This document shows, piece after piece, positions 50,401 to 61,749 of a DNA stretch of 64,000 nucleotides. Numbering within the stretch: position 1 is the stretch's first letter; each line of letters opens with the position of its first letter. Below the pieces are notes generated by a model. The model searched no databases and was not told where the DNA came from. It saw only the letters and a list, made by a program, of their open reading frames with translations. The stretch covers positions 22,400,589 to 22,464,588 of the forward strand of contig OZ038320.1 in NCBI GenBank assembly GCA_964035795.1. Direction: 5' to 3'. Position numbers and translations under genes: made by a program. The DNA is from Pterobdella sp. o SKG-2022. Lineage: Eukaryota; Annelida; Clitellata; Hirudinida; Piscicolidae.

Positions 50401-53400
50401 TTAGAATTTAATTAAAAATAAATTGCCAAATACCTAGTAACAGAACATGTGGGCAAATCTTTTTTGTCATATTCCACTATTATACGATTCTTCGAGATTT
50501 GTTCTTGAATCAACACGACCTGAATGCGCAATAAATTGTTGCTTCTTAAGATTTTAAGAAAAATATCTCAACGGAATAAATAACATTTACTAATTGGCAT
50601 TGCCTTTCAAGCGCTTTCAAACAATCGATTATTTGATTGTAATGTTTATTATAAAAACGAGCAAACTTTTTCGGTTCCTTTGATGATGAAATAGCCACCT
50701 GGATCCAAAGGACATTCTTGCTTGCTGAATAACTATTTATTGAAGTTTATTTTTTAAAATTTATTCATTAATATTCAGTAAATTCATTTTATATAACAAT
50801 GTAGTTAGAATATAATCATTAATGTTAATTTCACCTCTTGTTGAGTCATTCCTGTGAGGTGGCATTTACTGCTTCTCAACATTATTGGCATTCTGAATAT
50901 CGAAATGATCATCAAAAGTTTTTTCAACTTGATTTGTAATCTGATTATAACCACAAGGTTTTACGGAGCAAAATAACTCTATTGTGGAATACAAACCTGC
51001 CAATAGGAACGTTTTTGCGTTCAACTATTAGATCACCTCTGCGGTACTTGACGTCAACAAAAATGGAAGCAGCATATGTCATGTCTCTGAGACGGCACTG
51101 AATCAGTTATACATAACCATTTTATGGATAGAAAAACATTTATATAAAACAGCATAGATATATTCTAAAGATTTTTAACTTTGATTATTTCTTTTTTATT
51201 AATAATTTTGAAAAAAAAATGCAATGACTTATCAAAGTGTTGAATATTTTATTCCTGAATTGAATATTTCGAATTTTATCAAAAACTACTAAATTTATCT
51301 GAAAAGCTATTATAAACTTACTATTAAAATTATTAAAAAAACTATGTTACAGAATATTTTGGATGCTTAGTCACAAACCTCATGAGGGTAGATGTTGGTA
51401 GTATTCTCAAGGGTTTGTAATTGAGGCATGCCCACATTTATGTCTGTATACCTTAGCAGGAATAAATAATATTAGTTATTGTGGCCTAGAAACTCCTGAA
51501 GTTATTGCCACTTTAGTCTTAATCGTAATTAAAAAGATTTTATCAAACAATTTTATTAACTTTAACTTTATAAAGAAAATAATAACTCCCCCAATAACTA
51601 GACAAGGAAAATGGCCCTGTTCCGTATGTGGCCGCAACACGAGATCAAATTGTGTAAAATGTGTTGTTTGTGAGCAGTGGACGCATCACCGTTGCTCGAA
51701 ATTGAAAGGCCCTTTCAAACCATACGAAGGCTCCACATTCAAATGTGCAGTTTGCGAACAGGATCAATTACGTAGACCAGTAAGTAACTATGCCGTTGAA
51801 ATAGTCAACACTTTGAAATACCTGGGCGATGTACAGGACTCTGCTGATCCATTGAAGCCGCAGCTTCAAATCACATTTATCAAGGCTAGGCGGCTTTAAG
51901 AGCATGCAAATCATTTCTATCTTGCAAACTCTTACCAGGAAAACTCCTTGAAAGGATATATACTGCTTGTGTACGCAGCTTAATGCTAAACGCTTCAAAA
52001 ACATGGCAAATGACTGAAGATGCAAACCGACAAATTGCAAATCAAGATGCTCACATGCTACGTTTGGTTACCGGCTTTTCCAAGAACGAATCTCTACAGA
52101 ATTTTAACCTTGAGCCCCTTCGAGTCCGGTTGAGAAAGACAAGACTTCGATGGTATGGCCACTTAGAAAGAATGAATGACAACCAGTGGCCCAAAATGGC
52201 CCGAGATGTGGGTATTCTTGGTCGGCGAAGCGCAGGTAGGCCTAAGATGACTTGGCGTCAAACTGTGGAAAACGATTTGAAGGCAACTAGACTTCGGAAA
52301 GAGGATGCCCAAAACAAGCACGTTTGGGAGACAAAAATAAAGGCTCTGGATGTCTAACCTCACATAGTGAGAAAATATAGACATTAAACGTCTATGATGA
52401 TGATGACTTTTATTAACTGAATAACACGATACTTTTCGTAAGTTGAACTTACATTATTAAGTATACAAACTAGTAGTTTGTATACTAGTTAATAAAAGTG
52501 TTTGATAAAATCGTTTTTTGTTAATAGGCTAATTTATTCTTTATTGTTTTTGATAATTGTATTGTTTGACTTAAAAGATGTATAAATACTTATAATTAAT
52601 TTTATATAGAAATTCAATTATAATACAGTTGGCTTTCAATATTTAAAAAAATTTTAATTTTTCGATTGATGCAATAACTTTTTGAGCTAATACTATTATA
52701 TACCTATCACTTCTGACAAAATTTTCGCATTATTTGAATGAAAATTTCAAAATGTATTTTGATAGTTTGAAATTAGGATATTTCTAAACAAAAAAAGTTA
52801 AATTGGTCATGGAACCATGAAACTGTTAGAATATATTTTCCTTACTGCTTTACATGGTTTTTACTTATTATTATTATTAATCCAATTAAACTATACTGCT
52901 GTACATTTCAACGTAAAACGATGATGATGATGTTGTACATGTCCCAGTAACTGGGGTTGACAGCAGTGAGCCTAGATTATTGATACTCCAATAAAGATGT
53001 ATAAAAAAAAATTTATTTGGCAAAAATTTTTATAGACTGCCAGCCTGAGCTAATGTAAAACTTGAAATTATCAAACTCAAGATTCGCCATTTTCAGACTT
53101 GGGCAATTTGCCTTGCCCTTGTCAACAAACAAAAAATTTCATCTGCCAACCCAAATGACAACGATACCCGAATATTAGATTGTGGATACTTGCTACCAAA
53201 ATCTACTGTTATCCAGGTTATAACAGAGAAGCAGCTTCAATTCAGAGACACAATCTTCGGTGCAGTTTATCTTCATGGCCAAGTCCATTTTGGTACAGTA
53301 TGAATAAAAAATTTCATTTTGATGCATATTGCTTCATCCTAACACATTTAAATTCTTTGTACAATCTTTGTGGAAATACAAAAAAAGCAATTGTTCTCAC

Positions 53401-54234
53401 TTCTCAATCGCAAAAAGGTAAACAAAATTCTTTTGGTTTTCTAATAAAAAAAAACCAAGCTAGAAAACAAGGTTTTGAAAAATTTGAACACCTTCAGTAT
53501 ATTTGGAATAAAATTGATTGTATTCTTAATGAAATTTATTCAAATTTAATGTCCATCTTTATGCACTGGGTATTGCATAAAAATTCAAACATAGTGACTT
53601 TTTCCTTGTTAAAAAAAGCCTTAAAGTCACCTAACTTTGTTTATATTCCATTTAAATCATTAAAACAATTTTTTTTATGTAGCTCAACAAGTAAATTTGT
53701 TTGAGAAAAAATATGTTTTTGAAATAAGCTTTCTTTCACCAGAATACTTAGATCTATAGGCAACCCCATAATGAAAAAAAATGGATTTTTGATAAACTAC
53801 TATAAACGAAATCCTATTGATATATGAAAATTATAAAATTTAGAAATTAGTTACCTGATGATATTATGAAAAATATATCAAAAAGCTTCATCTCAATGAA
53901 AAATTTAAATAACATTGTGACTTTATGATTCACATTTAAAAAGCTTATTATTCACTATATAATGTATAAGAAATAAATCTTACTGTAAATAAAACTTTGG
54001 ATCACTATCTGACAGCACCTTTTCATTGGCTTTCACAATGTTCTTTATCTATTATTTATTAATTTAATTTAGCTAAAAATTGAATAATATAATTTATTGA
54101 TAATGAAAGCAAGCTTGAATTATTTATTAAATAGAAAAGCAAACTTCAATGTTGACAAAATAGTTGAAAGAGTCAATATGAGGTTTGAAAAGCCCTTTAC
54201 TCTCAAGGAATGATTTGACCAACAGCTCTTTTTC
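41476..54234 (-). CDS. POLR3B: RNA polymerase III second-largest subunit RPC2
   Basis: Catalytic-core subunit of RNA polymerase III, which makes tRNA, 5S and other small RNAs. About 27 exons on the minus strand follow human POLR3B almost without a break. From the 5' side: 54234-54145 ([12 protein letters not shown]), 54040-53985, about 51450-51380, 51110-51000, 50900-50845, 50735-50665, 50518-50440, 50370-50290, 50220-50035, 49940-49430 ([20 protein letters not shown]), 49245-49157, 48990-48850, 48620-48480, 48250-48165, 48060-47945, 47275-47160, 46880-46790, 46410-46290, 46150-46040, 45755-45700, 44820-44690, 44540-44445, 44280-44190 ([12 protein letters not shown]), 43960-43880, 43500-43390, 42990-42880, 42545-42430, 42065-41985, 41875-41782 and 41635-41476. 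[19 protein letters not shown] and [12 protein letters not shown] mark the active-centre regions. The zinc pairs CERC and CQRC near the end are intact. The start codon exon, upstream of 54234, was not found. Confidence 0.95.
43649..43864 (+). mobile_element. Hairpin-family element with 16-bp direct flanking repeats
   Basis: A perfect 39-base inverted repeat (43681-43719 and 43751-43789, starting CTGAATAATAATACGAAGC) surrounds a loop and the core ACTTGATAATGTGAGTTCAA, CTTACGAAAAGCTTCGTA. Outside it, TGTTATTATCTCAATT occurs exactly at 43649-43664 and 43849-43864, which looks like a target-site duplication bounding a 184-base insertion. The 3' tail GTTTGATTCAAATCGTTTTT, GTTAATAGGCTA recurs at 52.5 kb. 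It sits in a POLR3B intron. Confidence 0.75.
46562..46691 (-). repeat. Hairpin-family element, subfamily with CGTAGTATAGCC tail
   Basis: On the plus strand this starts GGCGTAGTATAGCCTGAAAC and carries CACAAAGTATTTATTAACTT, TTTTTCGTGAGAAAATCTTACA and a partial complementary arm ending ATACTTTGTGTTTTATT. It is the reverse-orientation partner of the copy at 56541-56703, sharing the same tail. It is in a POLR3B intron. Confidence 0.65.
51590..52390 (+). mobile_element. 3' fragment of a LINE with zinc-finger and C-terminal tail
   Basis: Inside a POLR3B intron, on the opposite strand. The first open part (to 51899) encodes [20 protein letters not shown], then [11 protein letters not shown] and FKCAVC, a PHD-like cysteine cluster found after the reverse transcriptase in some metazoan LINEs, followed by LKYLGD. 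After a frame break, 51983-52357 encodes [16 protein letters not shown] and [20 protein letters not shown], the standard end of such proteins. A short ATG-repeat (52394-52405) follows, as at the 3' ends of these elements. It is 5'-truncated and broken, so not active. Confidence 0.8.
52408..52540 (+). repeat. Hairpin-family element, rearranged copy
   Basis: It shares ACTTTTATTAACTGAATAA, CTTTTCGTAAGTTGAACTTA and the tail TGTTTGATAAAATCGTTTTT, GTTAATAGGCTA with the copy at 43.6 kb. Its centre has been replaced by a tight 13-bp palindrome around 52475 (AGTATACAAACTA/TAGTTTGTATACT). It directly follows the LINE fragment's 3' end. Confidence 0.65.
53049..53704 (+). pseudogene. Unrecognised coding-like sequence in two overlapping frames
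   Basis: An 84-codon open frame without an ATG runs 53049-53303 (it includes [20 protein letters not shown] and [12 protein letters not shown]). A second frame starts with an ATG at 53300, overlapping the first frame's stop, and runs to 53704 (134 residues, rich in Lys, Phe and Asn). Together they look like one coding region broken by a frameshift. It lies in a POLR3B intron on the opposite strand. I recognise no domain. It could be a processed pseudogene, a nested gene or an element's ORF. Confidence 0.4.
53849..53940 (+). repeat. Hairpin-family element, subfamily A, degenerate
   Basis: Carries TTACCTGATGATATTATG, ATATATCAAAAAGCTTCATC and an end arm TTTATGATTCACATTT, matching the 26.6 kb copy in order. 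The left arm is not seen. Confidence 0.6.
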
Positions 54235-54448
54235 CTTAAAAATAATTGAAGTAAATGAGAATGCATTCATCTACTAAGACCATTAAATGAAATATAGTAC
54301 ATTTCAAAATTATTGAAAGCTCATTAATAAAGTAATGTTGAATTATTAAAAAAATTGTGTAGTTATTTAAATATTTCAATTTTGTTTATATATTCCACAG
54401 CTTATTGAATAAAATTTAAGACAATTAGCTTGATATACTAAAATATAT

Positions 54449-54560
54449 GAATATAATTTCAAAACACTAGTTAAAACAGTTTCTCATACTTGAAAATTTT
54501 ACGTTGATAACGAAAAGTTTTGAATCTTAATAAACTAACTAGTGTTCTGAAATTATATTC
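54449..54560 (+). repeat. Hairpin-family element, 24-bp arms
   Basis: Arms GAATATAATTTCAAAACAC (54449-54472) and its complement at 54537-54560 match at 23 of 24 bases. Inside is a core-like ATACTTGAAAATTTTACG and GATAACGAAAAGTTTTGAAT. Confidence 0.6.
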
Positions 54561-54850
54561 ATTTTATTGTGGCTTTTGAAAAAACTACTATATGAAACTC
54601 GAACCTTTAATATTGGATTTGTTTGTGATAAAGTTTCTGTAACCATATTTAAAACAACTATTTGATAGATTTATTTGACTACAATAAAAGTAAGCATGAA
54701 AATTGTATTGCAAGATAAACTAAAAGCGAACGCTATATATGTTAAAAGTTAATGGAAGTTTAAATAACATTTGGAACAATTCAAAATTTTGAAATGATTT
54801 TGATTAAAAAGATATTTTTTCGATAAATTTTAATATTTTATTCATCTCAA

Positions 54851-54930
54851 TAGTCTATATAGATTAATGGATAAAGCATTAAACTAAATATTTAAAGTTG
54901 CTAACTTCAATTCCATGTGGGGCTAACTTT
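54851..54930 (+). mobile_element. tRNA-derived SINE, degenerate copy 3
   Basis: Opposite orientation to the other two copies. It keeps the tRNA spacing (TATATAGATTAATGGATAA, AGCATTAAACTAAATATTTA, AAGTTGC) with many substitutions in the B-box region (ACTTCAATTCC). The hairpin tail is not preserved, though TTTAGCA follows as in the others. Confidence 0.6.
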
Positions 54931-54939
54931 AGCATGAGG

Positions 54940-55560
54940 GTGTTGGCTAAAACAGTCCATATTGGTGGGAGATCCAGCAGGTAAAAAAACTGCAATTTTA
55001 TTGAAAAGTGTTTCGAGACTGTCTCCTTGTGGCACGCCTACATTAATTTTCAGTGTCTTTTCGCAGTGATTTCCATTGACTTTGCAAAGCCTTCAACGTT
55101 AGACATTGTCTGCTAATCTGTTAGCCCGATAGGCAGATTATGAAGATGGCAGAACTTTATTGATTTTTTTTTTATGCTTTCTATTATTATTAATGAAAAA
55201 ATTTTTCTTGTGAGAATGTTATCAGTCTCATGTTTTCTTTGGTTTTTGGCTTATGAGGTTTTGGTATGAGAATTTTAAGACTTGTTTTACATCTTAAAGT
55301 TCTTCTAGAAATTTTTTTGAAAAGTTCTTTGTATTCCAGAGCTAGCATTTTTTGCACAGTCTTTCACCATTTTGGCTATTACTCAATCATGTTCTGCTGC
55401 TTTACCATTCTTCAGTTTGGAGATGGCTCGTTATTGGAAATTGCTTTTTTGAGAGTTTTTGTGATTCTTCAAAACATTCTACAAGCTCCTTTGTATCAAA
55501 TTTTTTTCTCAACAAGTTCACTAATTTTATTGCAAAATTAATTATTGGCGTTTATTGATT
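54940..55560 (-). mobile_element. Decayed LINE reverse-transcriptase fragment
   Basis: On the minus strand a piece near 55390 reads KLKNGKAAEHD, like the SLKNGKAPGxDGI block that precedes reverse transcriptase motifs. A piece near 55030-55000 reads VGVPQGDSLETLFNKI, like GVPQGDSLSPxLFN. Frames between them are broken by stops. It is an old insertion upstream of POLR3B. The plus-strand frame 55266-55541 is its shadow. Confidence 0.7.
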
Positions 55561-55591
55561 TTCTATTGTCAATTTTGTGAACAATTAGCTT

Positions 55592-55690
55592 CAAAATTGT
55601 GAATCATAAAAACACAACAAAATTTGAACTTTTTATTTTGACGAAGCTTTTCAATATATTCTATATCATCATCAGGTAACCAATATTGTC
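55592..55690 (-). repeat. Hairpin-family element, subfamily A, reverse orientation
   Basis: Read on the minus strand: ATTGGTTACCTGATGATG, ATATAGAATATATTGAAAAG, CTTCGTCAAAATAAAAAG, then the end arm TTTTTATGATTCACAATTTT. This is the closest match to the 26.6 kb core. In this copy the bases after the stem are GAAAA where the other has GAAGA. Confidence 0.7.
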
Positions 55691-57323
55691 AATTAGACTT
55701 TATATTTTTCGTGAATTTCTTGGTTGCATTTCTTGGTTTGATATCAAAAAAGTTAATAATAAGGGCGATCATAATGACGGTGATAATTTCGAAGAAATTA
55801 CAGTAAAGTATCATGAATATTCAGATAAAACACTTAAGCTTAAATATAAAAATGATGATCCAGTTGTGAGCAGCTGAAGCATAGATCGTTGGGGCAAGAG
55901 GGTGAATATGGAAGACAGTGAGGTCGACGTAATGTAGGTGAAAACAAAAAAAGAAGATGAAAAGAAGTGTGATCGACAAAATGACATGTGTGGAAGAAAA
56001 GTTGTGGAAAGGCGAAAGGTGGAGGGGTGAAAGAAGTCGTCTGACTTCCCCAACAAAGACGATGGGTCTGGCACGGTGTTTATTGGTCTGTGGTGCATTG
56101 GAGATTCGTTTTAGATCTTTTGCAAACTCGTTGAATGTTTGGTTATTTAAAATACATTTTTTTCACATTTAATGTTAATTGTCCCTTTATTAATTTTTAA
56201 GAATTTTCATTCAAGCAGATTGTCATCTGTACTTTCGCACTGATTGGGAACATTCTCTTTTCAATTTGCAACATTCATGTTTGGGATGGCAGGGTATGTG
56301 AGATAATTGCTTACAATGTTTGCAGGAGGTCTTAAAGAGACATCGTTTCAAGTGTATTATTTTATTTTTTAGTCATATGTATTTAACTTTTACACGTATG
56401 ATGGAGTGATATCCACGACGAAATTTGTACGAAGAACATAAAGTAGTCTATGGCGGAGAGTTATCGCAATTCTAAACGATTCATCGTCTAAAGCCCATCC
56501 GCTGTTGAGTTTGATAAACAGTTCAGCCAGATAGTAAAGGTAACAAACACAAAGTATTTATTTACTTAATACACAACGCTTCTTTTAAGAAAATCTTACA
56601 ATATGATTTGATAATATAGGATTTTCTTACGAAAAGCATCGTGCATTAAATAAACTAATACTTTGGTTTTGTTTTCTCACTATCGTTTCAGGCTATACTA
56701 CGTCATTCAGCTAAATAATAGATTGATATTGTGAAACAGAAACTAAGGATGTTGATCCAAAGTTCTTTAATTGACTGTGTATAGATACAAACTTGGTTGT
56801 ATTTCTAGACCTGATGGAAACTACAGATTTTCTTTGATCCAGGCTTTCAACGCTGCTTCGAATTCATCTTTTGATTAGGGTCCATTAGTCTTATTGAGAA
56901 CATCTGAGATCAAAAAATGCCAAGCCTCATGCATCAAGTGGTAAGTGAGAAACGCAAGATCGAAAAAAGAACAAAGACCGATTCCTCTATGTCCCTAAAT
57001 GTTGGTTCGTGTTTTTTAAAAGCGCGTGTCACGTTAGCCAGGGGAGCATCATTGCAAAACTTAATAAAGATTTTGAAAGATCGCAAAACTTTACATTCAT
57101 TCATAAATGTATTAATGATCTTAAACTTCATTGTTAAAATATTTTATGTTTTAAATTTTTTTTTTATAGTTTTATTATTGACTTATATGTGGAAAACAAA
57201 AGGCCTTTGGTGATTTTTCGTAGAATCCATACATAGGTAAAATATTAATAAATATTGGTCTTTTATTCAAAAACCATAAAAAATTTAAATTCAACTTATA
57301 AAACAAAGTTTAAAAATGAGATA
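55691..57323. other. Repeat-rich intergenic stretch
   Basis: It holds a hairpin element (56541-56703) and a patch on the minus strand at about 56530-56400 reading SGWALDDESFRIAITLRHRL, similar to the LxDESxRxAVxLRL block of the retroelement family seen at 12.6 kb. The 55.9-56.1 kb patch and the open frame 56917-57213 have no recognised homology and I regard them as further element debris. Confidence 0.5.
56541..56703 (+). repeat. Hairpin-family element, subfamily with CGTAGTATAGCC tail
   Basis: Left arm ACAAACACAAAGTATTTATT at 56543 pairs with the right part ATTAAATAAACTAATACTTT. The core reads GATTTGATAATATAGG, then TTTTCTTACGAAAAGCATCG. The 3' end GTTTCAGGCTATACTACG is the complement of the start of the 46.6 kb copy. 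Confidence 0.7.
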
Positions 57324-59002
57324 TCAGAAATTGGAATGTTTAGCACGATTAAAAACCTTTTTATATCTGTTCAGAACTTGAGGCAGTATAACAGAGGAAA
57401 AATCTACCAATCTTGAGCATTCGGAACTTTGTAATGAGCTTTCATCATGCCACTCTCTTATGTGGTATAATAAAGCAGTATGTTGTGGCACGGCTAGTTG
57501 AGTAAGTCCAGGATAGATAAATGTAGATGCTTGGTGCACTTCCATGTACTCGGCAAGTCTGCTCCAAACTATGTATTTTGACCGCACATAATGTGAATAA
57601 ATTTTTTTCTCACAATATTTCGACGTGATGCTTTTAGGTCTAATTTTTTCAAATAAGGATTGATCATCTTTTGATAAAAAATTTAGCTGACGAGTTTTAC
57701 TATTGTTTTTCCATTGAGATGGAATAAAAACGTTACTTATTAGATAGGAGCCGGGAATACTTGACTTGAAATGGTTATCTTGAATGAAAAAATTTTTTGA
57801 GACCCATTCCACGTTCGCGTGTCTGAGCATGTTGAACCAATTATCGTGTAATAAAGGAACCAAAATTTCATCAAGATCTTGATATACCACCCAACGAGAC
57901 GAAAACATATTACGGTATAGGCAATCGTTCATTGCAGTTAACTGGCCGTAATAATGAATATCAGCTTCTTTTTTTGTGTTTGGATATTCAACTTTTACCG
58001 GTATCTTCCAAGGTAATACTTCTACTATTCCTTCTTTAGTGTATGATTGAAAAACGTTATCAACTTTAATACCAGAAGAATAATTGTAAAATGTAAAATG
58101 ATCAGCCCCAAAAGCCTTACTAGTTTCGATCATTTCAATCAATTGTACAACATCATTATAATTTGTGTGCAAAGGAGAAACACAAATGGTGAAGTTGTGA
58201 ATGGGAAGAGAAAGGTTGATATCAATAACTTTTACTTCATTGAAATAAACTTGTTTTCGACATTTTGAATGCGATATAGATATAAAGGCAGGGATTTCAT
58301 TTCTAGTTACAATGCATTCATGTGCAGATGACACATATCTGAAAGTTACATACTGTTATTTAATTGAATTTAACCTATGATAGATTGAAGCATTTAAAAA
58401 TTTAACTCTCACAATTTTTCATGGTTTTCATAGATGAATTTAAAATTTGCCTGAACTATATCTGGTTGCAAAGAACCATTGTACCATAAGTAACAATATT
58501 TGTATGGAAGCCCTCCAGGTTTACTCTGTCTACTTGTTATTCCAAAGACTTTTACTTGAGCTGGTATATTTCTTGAATCATAATAGGCTGAGTAGATGTA
58601 AGTTTCGTTTACATCACCGTCATTAATTTTTTTCCATGAATCAGAGTTATCAACAAATTTATAAGGATTTCCCAAGTATTTTTTACAATCAAGAAAACTG
58701 TCAGTAGATTTATTTGTATAAGTGGGCAAACTAATTTTATCAGCTAAAAACAAAAACTTTTTTGGTTTAAATGAATCAAGTAAATTTTTAATTACATCTT
58801 TTCTTTTATTTATAATGCTGAACTTTGTTGTAGATATATATTGATTGATATTTAAAATTGGGAAAGTTTGATTATTTGAAGAAATTAGATAAATTAATAA
58901 AAAAACAATATTCAAAACTAGAAATAATGAAAAAGTACAATATAATGTTTTATTTTTTCTGATGCATTTTCTTTTTGAATTGAACAACATAATTAAAATC
59001 AC
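57324..59002 (-). CDS. GT92-family glycosyltransferase
   Basis: Two exons, 59002-58413 and 58338-57324, join in phase 2 and give 534 residues. Domain of the GT92 (former DUF23) family, type II Golgi enzymes; a characterised nematode member adds galactose to fucose on N-glycan cores. Seen here: a short cytoplasmic N-terminus, a single membrane anchor (CTFSLFLVLNIVFLLIYLIS, about residues 23-42), a stem, then YIYSAYYDSRN, FTICVSPLHTNYNDVVQLIE, FGADHFTFYNYS, GQLTAMNDCLYRN and WVVYQDLDEILVP. The last holds the DxD-type metal/nucleotide-sugar motif. Late residues HTALLYHIREW fit the family end. The exact sugar and acceptor cannot be told. The start lies 281 bases from the MED18 start on the other strand. 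Confidence 0.88.
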
Positions 59003-59283
59003 TTACATCCCATTTCTAAATAAAATATTTTGATTCAAAACAACTTGATTTAAAATTTCATAATAAAGATTATTTATGAAAAAAGTGTATAAAAGTGAAA
59101 ATGATTGACAACGAATTTGAAATATTTTTTTTATGAAGTTAGAATATTTTTAATTTTAAAATAATCAGTTCCAAATTTTCAAAATTTACAATTTTGAAAT
59201 TATTGTTTTATAATTATATCTTGTTATACTTTGCTTTTTAAAAGTACAGAAATTAATTTTTAGTTTTTTGTGCAAAAGTTGAA
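59003..59283. promoter_or_regulatory. Likely shared promoter of GT92 gene and MED18
   Basis: Only 281 bases separate the two divergent start codons. Both 5' UTRs and core promoters must fit here unless upstream noncoding exons exist. The stretch is very AT-rich and I see no clear named motif. Confidence 0.5.
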
Positions 59284-60259
59284 ATGGATCCCAGGACAAA
59301 TCGACAAGTTTTAAATGAGTATCTTTTACAAGGGAGTATATCTGAAAGTAACAGAGACACTTTACTAAACAGACTGAAGGGCTTATGCGATATGGCTGAA
59401 AGCACCCCAGAAAAGTTTATTGATCACGAAATGGTCTTCTCTCTCAGTTAGAAATTTTACTCATTGGTATTTTGTTTTCAACTTTCTTATTTACAGAACC
59501 TCCAGCACCTGCAAGACCGGTAGTTTTAGCTTTAAGATATTCCTTGGACCACAAAGACGAACCCTGGCATGTTAGATATATAGGACAAGCTGAAACAGGC
59601 GACGTGACCAAAAATACAATAATTAGAAACTTTATTAATTCGACAGTCTCTTCTGATATTATTCATTTTTTGCCAGCCATTGGCTTTGTGTAAGTTTATA
59701 AATTTACTTTTATCTTGTCAAATAAAACTCATTTTTTTACTTTTGAGTTATTATCAAAATTTATTTACATCCAGAAAAGATTATGAATATGTCACAAAAG
59801 GCTATGTTTTTAGAAAAGGACCTTTGAAAGTTACTGTATCAAGGCTCAACAAAGTAAACATTGAAATCATAAAGATTTTTTTCATTTATATTTGTCAATT
59901 TTGAAAGTTAGCAGGCAATGGTAATGTTGACTGTCTAGAACCATTATCAAGTACTCATTTAGTAGAATTAAGTGTGGTGGCTGCCCAGGGATATGACCGA
60001 TTACAAGATGATATAAGAAACTTTGCTGTTCAACTAAAACCGTTTGTATTATTTATATACCTTTACTATATTTTAGCTGATCAACAATCTATTTTTAACC
60101 ATTTTCACTTCAAATGTATTTATCTATAGCTTAGTGAATCTTGAAAAAATTGATCACAGAAAACTAATTCAGGTGAGTTAAATGATACATTAAAAAATTC
60201 AATTTGTATAAATTTATTATCATTTGTAGAACGTTCAAAACCAAGCTGAAGGATCTTGA
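59284..60259 (+). CDS. MED18: Mediator complex subunit 18
   Basis: Head-module subunit of Mediator, linking activators to RNA polymerase II. Six exons whose phases all agree: 59284-59446, 59497-59689, 59775-59853, 59908-60041, 60130-60172 and 60230-60259 (TGA), giving 213 residues, close to the human length. Matches include LNEYLLQGSISES, LLNRLKGLCDM, KFIDHEMVFSL, PWHVRYIGQAETGD, YVTKGYVFRKGPLKV, THLVELSVVAAQGYDRLQDD and QLKPLVNLEKIDHRKLIQ. It has the full family length, with a short divergent C-terminal exon. A polyadenylation signal AATAAA lies at 60384-60389. Confidence 0.95.
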
Positions 60260-61111
60260 TACATTTCATCCATAAATATTGGTTACTGAATCTTTAGTAT
60301 ATTGATTAAATTTCATTGAGAATGAATGATGAACTCTAGAATCATTTTGATTGACAAAAATTCCATTCTGAATGAGTAAATTAAATAAAAATCCCATGTT
60401 TTGATTAATAAATTCCCTTTTATACACCATGTTTTAACGTGTATGAGAATGTCATCAAAATTCACTTAAATATTCATGTTTCCAGAATTTTATTTTTTAT
60501 ACAACAATCTCGTCACTATATAGGAAATAAAATTGAAAGTTAAAACAATACTAATCATTAAATGGACAATGTTTGGAGTTATATGGTATTACATTGCCTT
60601 TTCGATGTCATAGAAAATCACCGATATGAATAATTTTATAAATAAAATCAAAATAATATTCATATAATATTACATTCTGGTAAAGGGTATTAATGAAAAA
60701 AATTAAAACTCAGTCTGGGGTGACTATGATAATAATAATTTATAATGAAACATACAATTATATTGTATGGTTTCCGAATTTTGTAAAAAAAATCAAAAAT
60801 AATAATTGAAAAAACAGAGTGATTTAAAATAAGGTACTTGCTAAATAAATTAAAACAATTTGATTGAAATATTCAAGAGCATTTCATGTACACTAGAATA
60901 TGAACGATAAAACATGAAAGGAAAGATAATGGCCTGATTCATCATAATGTATGCAAAGTATAGGATGACATTTAAAAGCGATAAAAATCTCATTAAAAAA
61001 AGTTTATGACAAGTAATTATGTTTGGATAATGAAAAAATAATACTTCGAACAAAAATAAGATACAATAAAAGATCCTATCAGCCTCCATACTTAATTTTT
61101 ACAATCGTTAG
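60260..61111. other. 3' flanks of MED18 and PI4KB
   Basis: AT-rich spacer between two convergent genes. It should hold both 3' UTRs. The 79-codon minus frame at 61089-60850 has no recognised homology and lies in the expected PI4KB 3' UTR. Confidence 0.5.
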
Positions 61112-61535
<424 letters not shown>

Positions 61536-61749
61536 TCAGGAAATTCAGATGTATAATGATAATTCATCGATTTGATGAAAAGCTACACAACAAAAATTTT
61601 GAATATATTTGTATAGACGTTATTTTGCTAAGAAAAGCTCTGATAAAATAAAGCTTAGGACATATTTAAATATGCAAAAAGTGAGCATTTGAAAAAAAAT
61701 AATAATGTAGAAAACTATGAAAAACATTTTGAAACATATTAATAACACT

